Source: Treponema sp. (GTDB lineage: Bacteria; Spirochaetota; Spirochaetia; Treponematales; Treponemataceae). From it: a stretch of DNA of 64,000 nt. The DNA lies in contig JAFZRP010000008.1 of assembly GCA_017619795.1 (NCBI GenBank), forward strand, positions 48,756 through 112,755, given 5' to 3'. This document shows positions 8,903 through 17,656 of the stretch, one piece after another. The stretch's first letter is position 1, and every line of letters begins with the position of its first letter. Below the pieces are notes generated by a model that did not search any database, was not told the origin of the DNA, and was given only the letters and a program-made list of their open reading frames with translations. Position numbers and translations under genes: made by a program.

Positions 8903-9610
8903 TTACCAGTCATCAAGCATGTCATCTTCATCATGATTTTCCATGTCGTAGAGGTCAGTAACCGCACGAAGGTCATCAAGATAAACATAATATGAGCCTC
9001 TTGCCTGCATTGGATTACAGTCAATCTTGAAGCCAAGAATCTTAAGACCAGGCTTGTCGCCATAGTATGCGCTGCTCTGTACAATTCCATGTTCACCGTC
9101 AAGGCTAGGTGGAACTACACAAGTAAGCTTTTTCCATCCACTGAATCCGAGGCTTCCCATATAAAGCTCGTAATTTCTTCCAAAATAATCCTGTACCATT
9201 ACGTACATTTCATGATCCTGGTTTCTACCACAAACCCAGAGAGAAATTGTCTTTACAGTTCCTTCTACAGGAAGTGGACGTCCAGAAGTGATTGTGAATG
9301 TATCCAAACCACGACGGAAGAAGTCAACACGAACACCAAGAACCTGTGTATCATCTCCTTCACTATCCTCTGGAAGAGGCTCTTTCATTGCAGGAGAACC
9401 ATCGAAAAGACGAGATGTAATAACACCATCATCAGAAGAAATATGAACATACCATGAACCTTCGCGTTCAAACTTATCAATAGAAATCTCACGCAAAGAC
9501 ATCATTGCAGAATCTGCACCTACAGTCTCAGGATTCTGGTCATATACACTCTGTGCAGATACAGCAAAAACAGTAAACGCTGTCAACAATAAAGCAATTA
9601 TTTTTTTCAT
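8903..9610 (-). CDS. flaA: Flagellar filament outer-layer (sheath) protein FlaA, second copy
   Basis: FlaA proteins are exported to the periplasm and coat the endoflagellar filament of spirochaetes. The 235-residue product has a signal peptide (MKKIIALLLTAFTVFAVSA) and FlaA features such as VLGVRVDFFRRGLDTF, ISLWVCGRNQDHEMYVMVQD and a C-terminal YYVYLDDLRAVTD. It ends in an acidic tail. The ATG overlaps the stop of the upstream FlaA gene by four bases, so the two sheath subunits are translated as a coupled pair. As I recall, treponemes keep such a pair beside the fructose-bisphosphate aldolase gene, as here. Confidence 0.88.
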   Translation of the reverse strand: MKKIIALLLTAFTVFAVSAQSVYDQNPETVGADSAMMSLREISIDKFEREGSWYVHISSDDGVITSRLFDGSPAMKEPLPEDSEGDDTQVLGVRVDFFRRGLDTFTITSGRPLPVEGTVKTISLWVCGRNQDHEMYVMVQDYFGRNYELYMGSLGFSGWKKLTCVVPPSLDGEHGIVQSSAYYGDKPGLKILGFKIDCNPMQARGSYYVYLDDLRAVTDLYDMENHDEDDMLDDW

Positions 9611-10449
9611 TTTGCATCATCTCCTACATACTCAACATCATCACCTGATGAAGAAGAAGATTTTCGTGTACCACTCTTATTACTCTTCTTCTGACCGCTC
9701 TGACTGTTATTACCGCCACCCTGAGCATCACTGAAGTCAATTTCCTTCAATTCATAACCATCATAGATGTATGCAAGTGAATTAGTTGTATACTTCATCT
9801 GGTCAAAGAAAATTACATAGTCATCAACAAACTCTTCAGCATCAGTTCTAATTCTAAAGCCAACAAAAGTAAGGTTTTCTGGACCTGAACGCATATGAGA
9901 ATGCTGCTGGATTCTGCCAGGAACATTTACAATAATGTTTTTCCATCCCTTGAAAGTAAGGTATCCGCACTGCAGAACATGAATACGTCCTGTTGCATCG
10001 CGAACAAGAATTTCAAGAGAGTAATTGTAGTTAGCTCCCCAAACCCAGAAATCTATTGTTCTTACATCACCAATAAAAGGAATCTCAAATGGTTCGCCAT
10101 CCTTTGTAGGATAAACTTCAAACCAGTTGTCGCCCTTTCGGTTAAAGCTAGTTCTTACACCAAAAACCTTGTGCTCTGCACCATTTCCTTTAAGCAGCTG
10201 CTTCAAAGAATTAGGAATTCCTTCATAATAGTTCCACAGAGGAAATCCGTCAGCCACAAAACGACTGGCATTAACACCCCAGTCCCAATTCAAGCTTTCA
10301 CCGTTGTACAGATACTCCTGTCCGTTAGCAGCATCAAATGTGTCCATAATAACAGTCTCACTGCTTCTTGAACTTGGCTGGCTGAATGCAGGCAATCCAA
10401 TCACAAAAAGACAAACAAGACTTGCAAAGACTTTTAGTCTCCTTTTCAT
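9607..10449 (-). CDS. flaA: Flagellar filament outer-layer (sheath) protein FlaA, first copy
   Basis: A 280-residue FlaA homologue with a signal peptide (cleavage near residue 23, after LPAFS) and FlaA-type segments: VFGVRTSFNRKGDNWFEVYP, TIDFWVWGANYNYSLEILV, and YVIFFDQMKYTTNSLAYIYD. It is clearly paralogous to the downstream gene. The C-terminal 35 residues are a low-complexity Ser/Lys/Asn tail not needed for the fold. AAGGAG precedes the ATG, and a sigma-28-like element lies about 65 bp upstream, so expression is probably tied to late flagellar genes. Confidence 0.88.
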   Translation of the reverse strand: MKRRLKVFASLVCLFVIGLPAFSQPSSRSSETVIMDTFDAANGQEYLYNGESLNWDWGVNASRFVADGFPLWNYYEGIPNSLKQLLKGNGAEHKVFGVRTSFNRKGDNWFEVYPTKDGEPFEIPFIGDVRTIDFWVWGANYNYSLEILVRDATGRIHVLQCGYLTFKGWKNIIVNVPGRIQQHSHMRSGPENLTFVGFRIRTDAEEFVDDYVIFFDQMKYTTNSLAYIYDGYELKEIDFSDAQGGGNNSQSGQKKSNKSGTRKSSSSSGDDVEYVGDDAK

Positions 10450-10513
10450 GCAAAACTCCTTGAAACTTTATACATTCCGAAAGTTACGAATATAAAAGAT
10501 TTATACTCTTTAT

Positions 10514-10538
10514 TTATCGGCATAGTACTACGAATTTA
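10514..10538 (-). promoter_or_regulatory. Sigma-28 (FliA)-like promoter of the flaA pair
   Basis: The minus strand reads GCCGATAA (10514-10521), an exact match to the flagellar sigma-28 -10 consensus. A TAAA at 10535-10538 is 13 bp upstream, two bases closer than the usual 15, so the -35 half is imperfect. A start near 10507 would give a leader of about 57 nt carrying the AAGGAG site. Confidence 0.65.
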
Positions 10539-10613
10539 TAAGTTTAAATAATTATATTTTGTAAAAGAACGTTTGTCAAACGGAAACAACTGTAAAATAT
10601 AGTAACTTATTTT

Positions 10614-10642
10614 TTGCTTTTTTTAACTATGTGTTGTAAAAT
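10614..10642 (+). promoter_or_regulatory. Promoter of the PilZ-like gene, probably leaderless
   Basis: TTGCTT (10614-10619) and TAAAAT (10637-10642) are separated by 17 bp. The -10 box ends only 6 nt before the ATG at 10649 and no Shine-Dalgarno is present, so the transcript probably starts at or next to the start codon. Confidence 0.65.
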
Positions 10643-10648
10643 ATATGT

Positions 10649-11530
10649 ATGCACAGCTTAGTAAACGAGATAATAAAAGGTCGAAAGACGTTTTTTATTG
10701 CACCAGACCGAACACTGTTTCCACAGTCCTATCTGGAAGAATACCTTGTGCTCGGATATGAGTGTTATTTTATAGATACCGACATTTTTCTGCCAATAGA
10801 AGTTAAGGTAGATATAATTTTATCAGTTTTCAAGGACTCAATACTATTTTTTAATGTAGATGCCCCTGTACAAGGCACAAGCTGGGCTTATATTATTAAA
10901 GAAATGCAGGAAAAATACCCTTCTGCCCTATTCGGTGTACTGTATGCAAAACGTCATTCTACTGCAGAACGACAGAGTCTTGAGCATCAGTATCTTTATG
11001 CTATGGGTATTCAGTGCGGCTGCATTCAGCTTGAATACCAGAAACGCGACAATTTCCAGATTATTGAACAGGTTCTTTATGCAAACCAGGCTATGGGCCG
11101 ACGAAAATATGTTCGTGCTCTCTGCTCAAGCAGCTGTTCCTTCTCTTTCAGCTTAGAGCGCCAGGGCGTAATGCAGAACAGACTTACAGATATAAGTATT
11201 TCTCACTTCTCTTTTGTTTTACCAGAGGGCCAGCTCCGGCTTGATGATTATGAAAAGGTTTCTGACATTGTATTTACTATTCATGGATTAAGATTCCGTT
11301 CAGATGCCGTCCTTTATATGACTCGTCCTGTAGATAACGGAATCCTCTTTGTATTTGCGTTCCAGACAAAATCAGGACAAAGCGGTCTGGATCCGGTAAA
11401 CAAGCAGCTTCTGACGCCAAAGCTTTACGAAATAATGCTCGATAACTGTATGGAGCTTCTCAACAGACTCTTTGCTTCTGCCTCCCGCAAACGAGAAAAC
11501 GCCATCACAGACTTACAATCGATTGATTAA
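10649..11530 (+). CDS. PilZ-like domain protein
   Basis: A 293-residue cytoplasmic protein. The first 145 residues are unassigned. Around residues 148-185 it shows a PilZ-like pattern, GRRKYVRALC (an RxxxR c-di-GMP motif) followed by DISISHF at the place where PilZ domains have D/NxSxxG. The Gly is replaced by His, so nucleotide binding is uncertain. The gene is divergent from the flaA pair and followed by fba, a position suggesting motility- or c-di-GMP-linked function. The c-di-GMP enzymes at 44363-47896 would be natural partners in the same cell. Confidence 0.65.
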   Translation: MHSLVNEIIKGRKTFFIAPDRTLFPQSYLEEYLVLGYECYFIDTDIFLPIEVKVDIILSVFKDSILFFNVDAPVQGTSWAYIIKEMQEKYPSALFGVLYAKRHSTAERQSLEHQYLYAMGIQCGCIQLEYQKRDNFQIIEQVLYANQAMGRRKYVRALCSSSCSFSFSLERQGVMQNRLTDISISHFSFVLPEGQLRLDDYEKVSDIVFTIHGLRFRSDAVLYMTRPVDNGILFVFAFQTKSGQSGLDPVNKQLLTPKLYEIMLDNCMELLNRLFASASRKRENAITDLQSID

Positions 11531-11544
11531 CTTTTTTTCAACTG

Positions 11545-11607
11545 TTGTATAAAAACCCATTTTATTCTATTATATCATCAAATAAATCTCGGACGTACAA
11601 GCGTCCA
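11545..11607 (+). promoter_or_regulatory. fba promoter and leader hairpin
   Basis: TTGTAT (11545-11550) and TATTAT (11568-11573) are separated by 17 bp. A short hairpin (11591-11595 with 11602-11606, 6-nt loop) lies just before the AAGGAT Shine-Dalgarno of fba and may protect the transcript or adjust ribosome access. Confidence 0.6.
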
Positions 11608-11622
11608 AAAAGGATGTTATAA

Positions 11623-12627
11623 ATGGCTATCATTAGTTATAAAGATCTCGGCCTTGTAAACACACGCGATATGTTTGCAAAGGCTATTAAGGGTGGATAT
11701 GCAATTCCAGCATATAACTTCAATAACATGGAACAGATGCAGGCTATTATTCAGGCTTGTGTTGAAACAAAATCTCCTGTAATTCTTCAGGTATCTAAAG
11801 GTGCCCGCGCTTATGCAGACAAATACATTTTGCGCAATATGGCTCGCGGTGCTGTAGAATACGCTCACGAACTCGGATGTGATATTCCTATCGTTCTTCA
11901 CCTTGACCACGGTCCAAACTTCGAAGTTGCTAAGGACTGTATCGACAACGGTTTCTCTTCAGTTATGATTGATGGTTCTTCTCTTCCATATGATGAGAAT
12001 GTTAAGCTCACAAGACAGGTTGTAGAATATGCTCACAAGTATGATGTAACAGTAGAAGCTGAGCTTGGTGTACTTGGTGGTGTTGAAGATGAAGTTGCTG
12101 CTGAAGAATCAAAATACACAAAACCAGAAGAAGTTGTAGACTTTACATCAAAGACAGGCTGTGACTCACTTGCTATTTCTATTGGTACAAGCCACGGACG
12201 CTGTAAGTTCACTCCAGCTCAGTGTACACGCACTGCTGACGGTGTTCTTATTCCACCTCCACTGGCATTCAACGTACTCGAAGCAATTGAAAAAGAGCTT
12301 CCAGGATTCCCAATCGTACTCCACGGATCTTCTTCAGTTCCTGTACAGTATGTAAAGATTATCGAACAGTACGGCGGAAAGATCCCTGATTCAGTTGGTA
12401 TTCCAGAAGAACAGCTCCGCAAGGCTGCTAAATCTGCTGTATGTAAGATCAACATCGACTCAGACGGACGTCTTGCTATGACTGCTGCTGTAAGAAAGTT
12501 CCTTGCTGAAAATCCAGAAGCTTTCGACCCACGCCAGTTCCTTTCTGCTGCTCGTGACGAAGCAAAGAAGATGTACATGCACAAGAATATTGAAGTTCTT
12601 GGTTCTGCTGGACACGCTCTCGACTAA
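11623..12627 (+). CDS. fba: Class II fructose-bisphosphate aldolase
   Basis: Zinc-dependent glycolytic aldolase that splits fructose 1,6-bisphosphate into DHAP and glyceraldehyde 3-phosphate. The 334-residue product carries the zinc motif HLDHGPN, the EAELGVLGG segment, LAISIGTSHGRCKF, the phosphate site VLHGSSSVP and a C-terminal KINIDSD. These mark the class IIB type. Codon use is strongly biased to a few codons, as expected for a highly expressed gene. It is monocistronic between its own promoter and a bidirectional terminator. Confidence 0.96.
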   Translation: MAIISYKDLGLVNTRDMFAKAIKGGYAIPAYNFNNMEQMQAIIQACVETKSPVILQVSKGARAYADKYILRNMARGAVEYAHELGCDIPIVLHLDHGPNFEVAKDCIDNGFSSVMIDGSSLPYDENVKLTRQVVEYAHKYDVTVEAELGVLGGVEDEVAAEESKYTKPEEVVDFTSKTGCDSLAISIGTSHGRCKFTPAQCTRTADGVLIPPPLAFNVLEAIEKELPGFPIVLHGSSSVPVQYVKIIEQYGGKIPDSVGIPEEQLRKAAKSAVCKINIDSDGRLAMTAAVRKFLAENPEAFDPRQFLSAARDEAKKMYMHKNIEVLGSAGHALD

Positions 12628-12637
12628 TAAATATGAT

Positions 12638-12661
12638 TTGTCGGGTCAATCCCGACAATGA
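12638..12661. repeat. Palindromic dispersed repeat, copy 1
   Basis: TTGTCGGG, a TCAAT loop, then CCCGACAA followed by TGA. It is one of the covarying palindromes that recur at 56706, 58924, 59298, 59387, 59416, 62800, 62875 and 62930. This copy is isolated, just after fba. Confidence 0.8.
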
Positions 12662-12669
12662 TACTGTAT

Positions 12670-12703
12670 AAAAAAAGCACGATGTTTCCATCGTGCTTTT
12701 TTT
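12670..12703. terminator. Bidirectional terminator between fba and manA
   Basis: A run of A (12670-12676), an 8-bp stem GCACGATG/CATCGTGC with a TTTC loop, and a run of T (12697-12703) terminate both convergent transcripts. Confidence 0.93.
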
Positions 12704-12712
12704 GTGCCTGAA

Positions 12713-13528
12713 TTATTTTGCAAAAATCCGCATTATTTTTGCGTTTCCTTCTACCGTGACCTTTTCTCCAGGCCGTACAGCATATATTTCTTCGGCTTCA
12801 ATTTTCTTTCCAAACTGTTCATCGCCAGTACGAATCACAGCCTTATTTTCCGAAATTACATACAAAAGCTGAACTCCGGCAGGGTCATCCTTCTTTCCAG
12901 AATTAAGCATACTCCAGCCGCCCTTTACAGTAATTTCATTCATTGCAAAATACCTGCATTCAAAGCCGTCCTTAGGAAATGGAGCAACAGGAATCATATC
13001 CTCGCGCTTAATTACGGCAAGTCCCTTTTCAATATGGACTTCTCTACCCCTTCCCCAGTCGTACAAGCGGTAGGTCAAATCACAGGACTGCTGAACTTCC
13101 ATAAGGCGTAATCCGGCCCCAATTGCGTGAACAGTACCAGCCGGTATAAAGATAAAATCTCCGGGTTTTACATTCACAAACTCAAGATATTGCTCAAGAT
13201 TGTTTTCTGTAATTGCCTTTGCAAGCACCTCGTTAGAAAAGCCTTCTTTTATACCGTACACCAGTTTTGCATCAGGTGCAGCATCCAGAACATACCAGCA
13301 CTCAGTTTTTCCGCGGTTGCCCTTTCCTTCAAGTTTTACAGCCCAATCATCATCCGGGTGAACCTGAATGGAAAGAGTGTCATCAGCCTGGATTACCTTT
13401 ACAAGAAGCGGATAATCGCCGCCACAGAAGTCCTTAAACTCCTGCTGACAGCCGTTTGGATGAGTTGAAGCAATCCAAAGCTCGTAGCCCCAGATTTTGT
13501 CTGATTTTATTGCGTTCAGTTTAAGCAT
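12713..13528 (-). CDS. manA: Class I mannose-6-phosphate isomerase
   Basis: Zinc-dependent isomerase that interconverts mannose 6-phosphate and fructose 6-phosphate. The 271-residue cupin protein has the N-terminal KIWGYELW, the metal ligands in SIQVHPDD and KTECWYVL, and FIPAGTVHAIGAGLRLMEVQ with its metal His. The length matches the short bacterial class I type. Its ATG overlaps the stop of the upstream nucleotidyltransferase by one base (TAATG), so the two are coupled. With the GH130 phosphorylase and GH2 enzyme in the window it suggests mannose-containing sugars as substrates. Confidence 0.93.
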   Translation of the reverse strand: MLKLNAIKSDKIWGYELWIASTHPNGCQQEFKDFCGGDYPLLVKVIQADDTLSIQVHPDDDWAVKLEGKGNRGKTECWYVLDAAPDAKLVYGIKEGFSNEVLAKAITENNLEQYLEFVNVKPGDFIFIPAGTVHAIGAGLRLMEVQQSCDLTYRLYDWGRGREVHIEKGLAVIKREDMIPVAPFPKDGFECRYFAMNEITVKGGWSMLNSGKKDDPAGVQLLYVISENKAVIRTGDEQFGKKIEAEEIYAVRPGEKVTVEGNAKIMRIFAK

Positions 13529-14457
13529 TATTTTTCCCAGAGCTTTTCAGGATAATAGCCGGCTTTAATCTTGGCAGCAATTTCATTTTTTACAATCTGG
13601 CGATCTTCAGGGTAAGTCATACCGAACCAAGTTTCGTTTGATGTAAAGAACTTAATAATTCCCTGCTTATGACCAATAATGTCTCCGGCAGCTGTTGGAA
13701 GAAGTGCTTCTGCCTTTGGAGATTTTGAATTATCCTTGATAAAGTTTTCCCAATAAACGTGGAACTCTTCAAAAGCCTTTGGAGTAAAACCGAACAGGTT
13801 CATGCTAACCCACTCTTTTCCAGTAAGCAGCTTTTTCTCGCCGTCCGGCATCTCGCTGATTACCTGGTCGTTCTCGCCATAATAAATCTTAAGGTTTTCA
13901 ACAATAGTATCAAGCTCAGCATCTTTTCCAATTTCACCTTTTACAGTACAAACACCGCGGCTTACAGAACCGCTTCGGCTCATTGTATTGCCAAGTACAT
14001 AACCAACCATAGCGTGCTCGCGACAGTCGTTACCAATTGAAGAAAGATATTTTCCAAGAACCTCAAAGGCCTGGCGTCCATAATAGTCATCAGAATTGAT
14101 TACAGCAAAAGGTTCGTTGATTGCTTTTTCTGCACACAAAACAGCGTGGGTAGTTCCCCATGGCTTCTGACGGTCTACACTGTCCTTGAGCTGCTGCTCT
14201 GTAAGCAGAGATTCATGCTGCTGGAAAACATATTCAGCATTGAAATTACGTGCAATTCTATCGAACAAACGCTCGCGGAAAGCAGCTTCAATATCTTTTC
14301 TGATAATGAATACAACCTTTCCGAATCCGTTTTTCATTGCATCATAAGTTGCAAAATCAAGCAGACATTCATCATGAAGTCCTACTCCGTCTATTTGTTT
14401 TACTCCCCCATAGCGGCTTCCCATACCAGCTGCCAAAACTAATAATGTCGGTTTCAT
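13528..14457 (-). CDS. Sugar-phosphate nucleotidyltransferase-like protein
   Basis: A 309-residue protein of the NTP-transferase GT-A fold. The signature loop LAAGMGSRYGGVKQID (about 7-22) matches the GxGxR...K pattern, INSDDYYGRQAFEVL (about 118-132) supplies the metal-binding Asp pair, and MNLFGFTPKAFEEF follows. The exact sugar and nucleotide cannot be read from the motifs. Coupling to manA makes mannose 1-phosphate or a related hexose 1-phosphate a reasonable guess, but that is inference. GAGGA precedes the ATG. Confidence 0.8.
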   Translation of the reverse strand: MKPTLLVLAAGMGSRYGGVKQIDGVGLHDECLLDFATYDAMKNGFGKVVFIIRKDIEAAFRERLFDRIARNFNAEYVFQQHESLLTEQQLKDSVDRQKPWGTTHAVLCAEKAINEPFAVINSDDYYGRQAFEVLGKYLSSIGNDCREHAMVGYVLGNTMSRSGSVSRGVCTVKGEIGKDAELDTIVENLKIYYGENDQVISEMPDGEKKLLTGKEWVSMNLFGFTPKAFEEFHVYWENFIKDNSKSPKAEALLPTAAGDIIGHKQGIIKFFTSNETWFGMTYPEDRQIVKNEIAAKIKAGYYPEKLWEK

Positions 14458-14503
14458 ATAAATCCTCTTATTAATTATAATTGTTTATTATAAAATAATA
14501 TGA

Positions 14504-15205
14504 TTAAACTATAGCAGTTTCAAGTGCAAGCTGAATCATTTTTGTAAATGTAAGCTGTCTTTCTTCTGCAGTAGTTTCCTCATTAGAAACAAAATTATTG
14601 CTGATTGTGAGGATAGCTAAAGCCTGTCTTTCAAACTCAGCTGCCAGAGTATACAATTCAGCGGCTTCCATTTCTATTGCAAGAACACCGTATTTTTTCC
14701 AGAACTTCCAGGTTTCATTTTCATCATAAAATCTGTCGCCGGAAAAACAAAGACCAACCTTAGCGTCTATTCCAAGGTCCTTAGCCTTATGATAAGCAGT
14801 ATCAAGTAGTTCAAAGGATGGAACTGGTGCATAATGTCCGCTTCCAAAACGCTGTGTCTGCAAAGCAGAATCAGTACACGCACCATTTGCAATAACAACA
14901 CTCCTGCAAGGAAGCTTTTCACTTACTCCACCGGCGGTTCCTACACGAATAGCTTTTTTTACATTGTAGAACTGGAACAGCTCCTGAACATAAATGGAAA
15001 GCGAAGGTTGTCCCATTCCGGTTCCCTGAACAGAAACCTTTTTGCCCTTATAGGTTCCGGTAAAGCCATACATTCCGCGTACTTCGTTATAGCAGACAGG
15101 ATTTTCCAAAAATGTTTCTGCAATAAACTTAGCCCTTAATGGATCTCCAGGAAGCAATACAGCCTCTGCAATTGCTCCCTCTGGTGCATTGATGTGTGTA
15201 CTCAT
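14504..15205 (-). CDS. deoD: Purine nucleoside phosphorylase DeoD
   Basis: Hexameric phosphorylase that cleaves purine (deoxy)nucleosides with phosphate. The 233-residue product has the family motifs LLPGDPLRAKFIAETFL, GTGMGQPSLSIY, RVGTAGG, IEMEAAELY and TISNNFV, and an N-terminal TPHINA-like segment (STHINAPEG). Length is normal. GGAGG precedes the ATG. It forms a minus-strand group with the nucleotidyltransferase and manA, but a 46-bp gap with its own promoter-like sequence separates them. Confidence 0.95.
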   Translation of the reverse strand: MSTHINAPEGAIAEAVLLPGDPLRAKFIAETFLENPVCYNEVRGMYGFTGTYKGKKVSVQGTGMGQPSLSIYVQELFQFYNVKKAIRVGTAGGVSEKLPCRSVVIANGACTDSALQTQRFGSGHYAPVPSFELLDTAYHKAKDLGIDAKVGLCFSGDRFYDENETWKFWKKYGVLAIEMEAAELYTLAAEFERQALAILTISNNFVSNEETTAEERQLTFTKMIQLALETAIV

Positions 15206-15220
15206 TTTTCCTCCATATAT

Positions 15221-15257
15221 AAAAAATCACCTTCGAATCAAACGACCCGAAGGTGAT
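15221..15257 (-). terminator. Terminator after the Ig-like lipoprotein
   Basis: A 10-bp stem (15226-15235 with 15248-15257) is followed on the minus strand by U residues to 15221, between the lipoprotein stop and deoD. Confidence 0.85.
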
Positions 15258-15277
15258 AAATATGCTGAGACTGCTAA

Positions 15278-17638
15278 TTACTCATAAACTTTCTTTGACT
15301 CAGACTTAACGTTGATTGTGTAGAAGTCGATATCGCCTTCGCTTAAGTAAGCTTCGAAGTCACCTTCAACTGCTTTAGCTTTAGCTTCAGTATCGTTATC
15401 TTCTCCGAAATCGTATGACTGCTTCCAGTTTGCTAAATTAGGAGCAGTAGCTACTTCTGAATCAAACAAAACCTTATAGTACATTTCTGTACTTTCATCA
15501 AGATTTCCAGTTACAGTAGCACCACTGAATACCATTCTGTAAGCATAATTGCTTGTTGTACCAAATACAGGGATGTAGATAGTCTTAGAACTATGATCTG
15601 GTACTGCGAAGAACTTGCTGTTTCCATCTGGATAGATAAGGAAGCCGTTCAAAGAAGCAGTGTTGTTTTCCTCTGTGTTTGCAGTAGTGATTGTAATAGG
15701 CATCTGTCCTGCAAAGAATCTCAGAGGTACATAGTCACTCCAAACTCGCTTTGTATTCATGTTTTCTACTTCAATCTTGATTTCTGTATCAACAAAGTTT
15801 TCAACCAAATCTGCATAAGAAACTTCAAGCTGAATTGTTTTTGTTGCACCAGATTTCATAGAAGAGATAGCAACAGAATCAAGTGTATAAGGTGAATTAA
15901 CAAGCTTGATTGAAAGCTTAGGATCATCTGTTGAAATCTTACAGCTTGATGTTGCACTCTTTATTTCAGAAATATTAGTAATTGTAAGAGTTAATGGATA
16001 TGTTTTATAACCGTTTCCGTAAAGATAACCATTATTCTTTGCGCTCTCTGGAATAGTTCCAGTAACCTTCAAAGAGTAATCGTTCTTACCAACGAACGGA
16101 ACAGTACCCATATTTGAACCATCGTTATCAATCTTAAGACCAGAAACAATAACTATATCGTGAGTAGTTTCATCTTCAATAGTAATTGTCTGTGTATCTC
16201 CCTGAACAGGTGCCTTAAGAGTTACATTACCATTTTCATCGGTTGTGCCCTCATCTGTATAAGTAGAATACTTTTCAGACTGGCTCTTAACCTTAAGACC
16301 CTTCTTAGCAACAGTTGTATCTGCTGTAGAAGCTGCTCTACCAAGAATAATATCGCTGGCATTTGCGGTACCAATTTCATCTGTAAAGCCTACAACGTGT
16401 ACGGTATATGCAAGGTTTGTACCACCCTGTCGATAGAATGGAACATCTATATCATGTTCATCATCATGCCAGTTGATCTGACGGTCACTGATCTTTGTAA
16501 ACTTACCAATACCATTTACATCCAGCTTAGCATCTGTAGAAGAATTAATCTTGAAAGATTTTCCTTCGTAAATTACAGCTGTTTCTTCAATTTCGTAATT
16601 CTTACCATTATCCATTCGAGTCCATTTACCCCAGAAGAACTGGTTTGATGAAACAGGAGGAGGTAAAACTTTTACAACTACAGGAGAACTCTTTACACCT
16701 GTATTTTCTGAAAGAACAGCATAGATATTTGCAGTACCTGCACTGACAGCCTTCACAGTACCATCACTGGCAACTGTAGCTACAGCTTTATTGTCAGACT
16801 CCCAGTATACGTCATTGCTAACACCATCTACATTTACAGTACAGTTTAACTTAAATGTGGCTCCTGGATAGAAATCTGCTGGAATTGAAGAACCATTTGT
16901 AATAGAAATACTCCAGCCTTTACTGTCGAGAACTGTAACATAACATTCATCAGTATAAGTAAAGCCATCACTTGTTCCACCCCAAGCTTCCAGCGTTATT
17001 TTTGCTGTACCTTCAGCAAGAGCCTTTATATATCCGCTTGAATTAACTGAAACAACATATCCATTTGAAGTATTCCATCTTACATAAGGCTTTCCTGTAT
17101 TATTCTTTGAATAAAGATAAGTTGAATCGTTTTTATAAACCTTAAGTTCAGTCAGATGATTTCCATTGCCGTCAACAATCTGTACTTCTCTCTTTGGAGT
17201 TACTTTTACATAGACTAAATCACAGCCAAACTGATTGTCTTCATAGTTTACAGTACTGTCTACATACATTTTTATCATACAGTCACCTTCGCCAACTGCT
17301 GTAATCTTAAAGGATCCTGTAGTTACAGAAGTTGTCAGCGATGTTTTTTCAGGTACTGCAACCGTTGGATCTGTAGATTTAAGAATAAACGAAACAGATT
17401 TTGAATTCTCCAGACTATATTGGATTTCATAATCAATTTCGTAGGTCTGTCCAACACTAAAAGTTACCGGATTAATTTGGGTTCCACCAAATTCATAATC
17501 ATCATATGGATAAAGATAGATACTGTCTGTAGGACAATTAATACCTTCAATGACATCTTGCCAGAAATCCATACAACCTGTAAAAGACAAGCTGATTAAA
17601 GTAAAAAATAAAGCAACCTTAAAGCCAAGTTTCTTCAT
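15278..17638 (-). CDS. Large lipoprotein with bacterial Ig-like (BIG2) domains
   Basis: A 786-residue exported lipoprotein: lipobox SFTGC ends the signal peptide at about residue 22. Two or more Ig-like group 2 domains follow, recognised by VVSVNSSGYIKALAEGTAKI (about 191-210) and AVATVASDGTVKAVSAGTAN (about 285-304). The C-terminal end has an EAYLSEGDIDFYTINV segment like pre-peptidase C-terminal domains, which bind carbohydrate or act as surface modules. The gene is last in a series of three lipoproteins on the minus strand. A surface-binding or scaffold role is likely, but no ligand can be named. Confidence 0.75.
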   Translation of the reverse strand: MKKLGFKVALFFTLISLSFTGCMDFWQDVIEGINCPTDSIYLYPYDDYEFGGTQINPVTFSVGQTYEIDYEIQYSLENSKSVSFILKSTDPTVAVPEKTSLTTSVTTGSFKITAVGEGDCMIKMYVDSTVNYEDNQFGCDLVYVKVTPKREVQIVDGNGNHLTELKVYKNDSTYLYSKNNTGKPYVRWNTSNGYVVSVNSSGYIKALAEGTAKITLEAWGGTSDGFTYTDECYVTVLDSKGWSISITNGSSIPADFYPGATFKLNCTVNVDGVSNDVYWESDNKAVATVASDGTVKAVSAGTANIYAVLSENTGVKSSPVVVKVLPPPVSSNQFFWGKWTRMDNGKNYEIEETAVIYEGKSFKINSSTDAKLDVNGIGKFTKISDRQINWHDDEHDIDVPFYRQGGTNLAYTVHVVGFTDEIGTANASDIILGRAASTADTTVAKKGLKVKSQSEKYSTYTDEGTTDENGNVTLKAPVQGDTQTITIEDETTHDIVIVSGLKIDNDGSNMGTVPFVGKNDYSLKVTGTIPESAKNNGYLYGNGYKTYPLTLTITNISEIKSATSSCKISTDDPKLSIKLVNSPYTLDSVAISSMKSGATKTIQLEVSYADLVENFVDTEIKIEVENMNTKRVWSDYVPLRFFAGQMPITITTANTEENNTASLNGFLIYPDGNSKFFAVPDHSSKTIYIPVFGTTSNYAYRMVFSGATVTGNLDESTEMYYKVLFDSEVATAPNLANWKQSYDFGEDNDTEAKAKAVEGDFEAYLSEGDIDFYTINVKSESKKVYE

Positions 17639-17656
17639 ATAATTCTCCCGTATATT

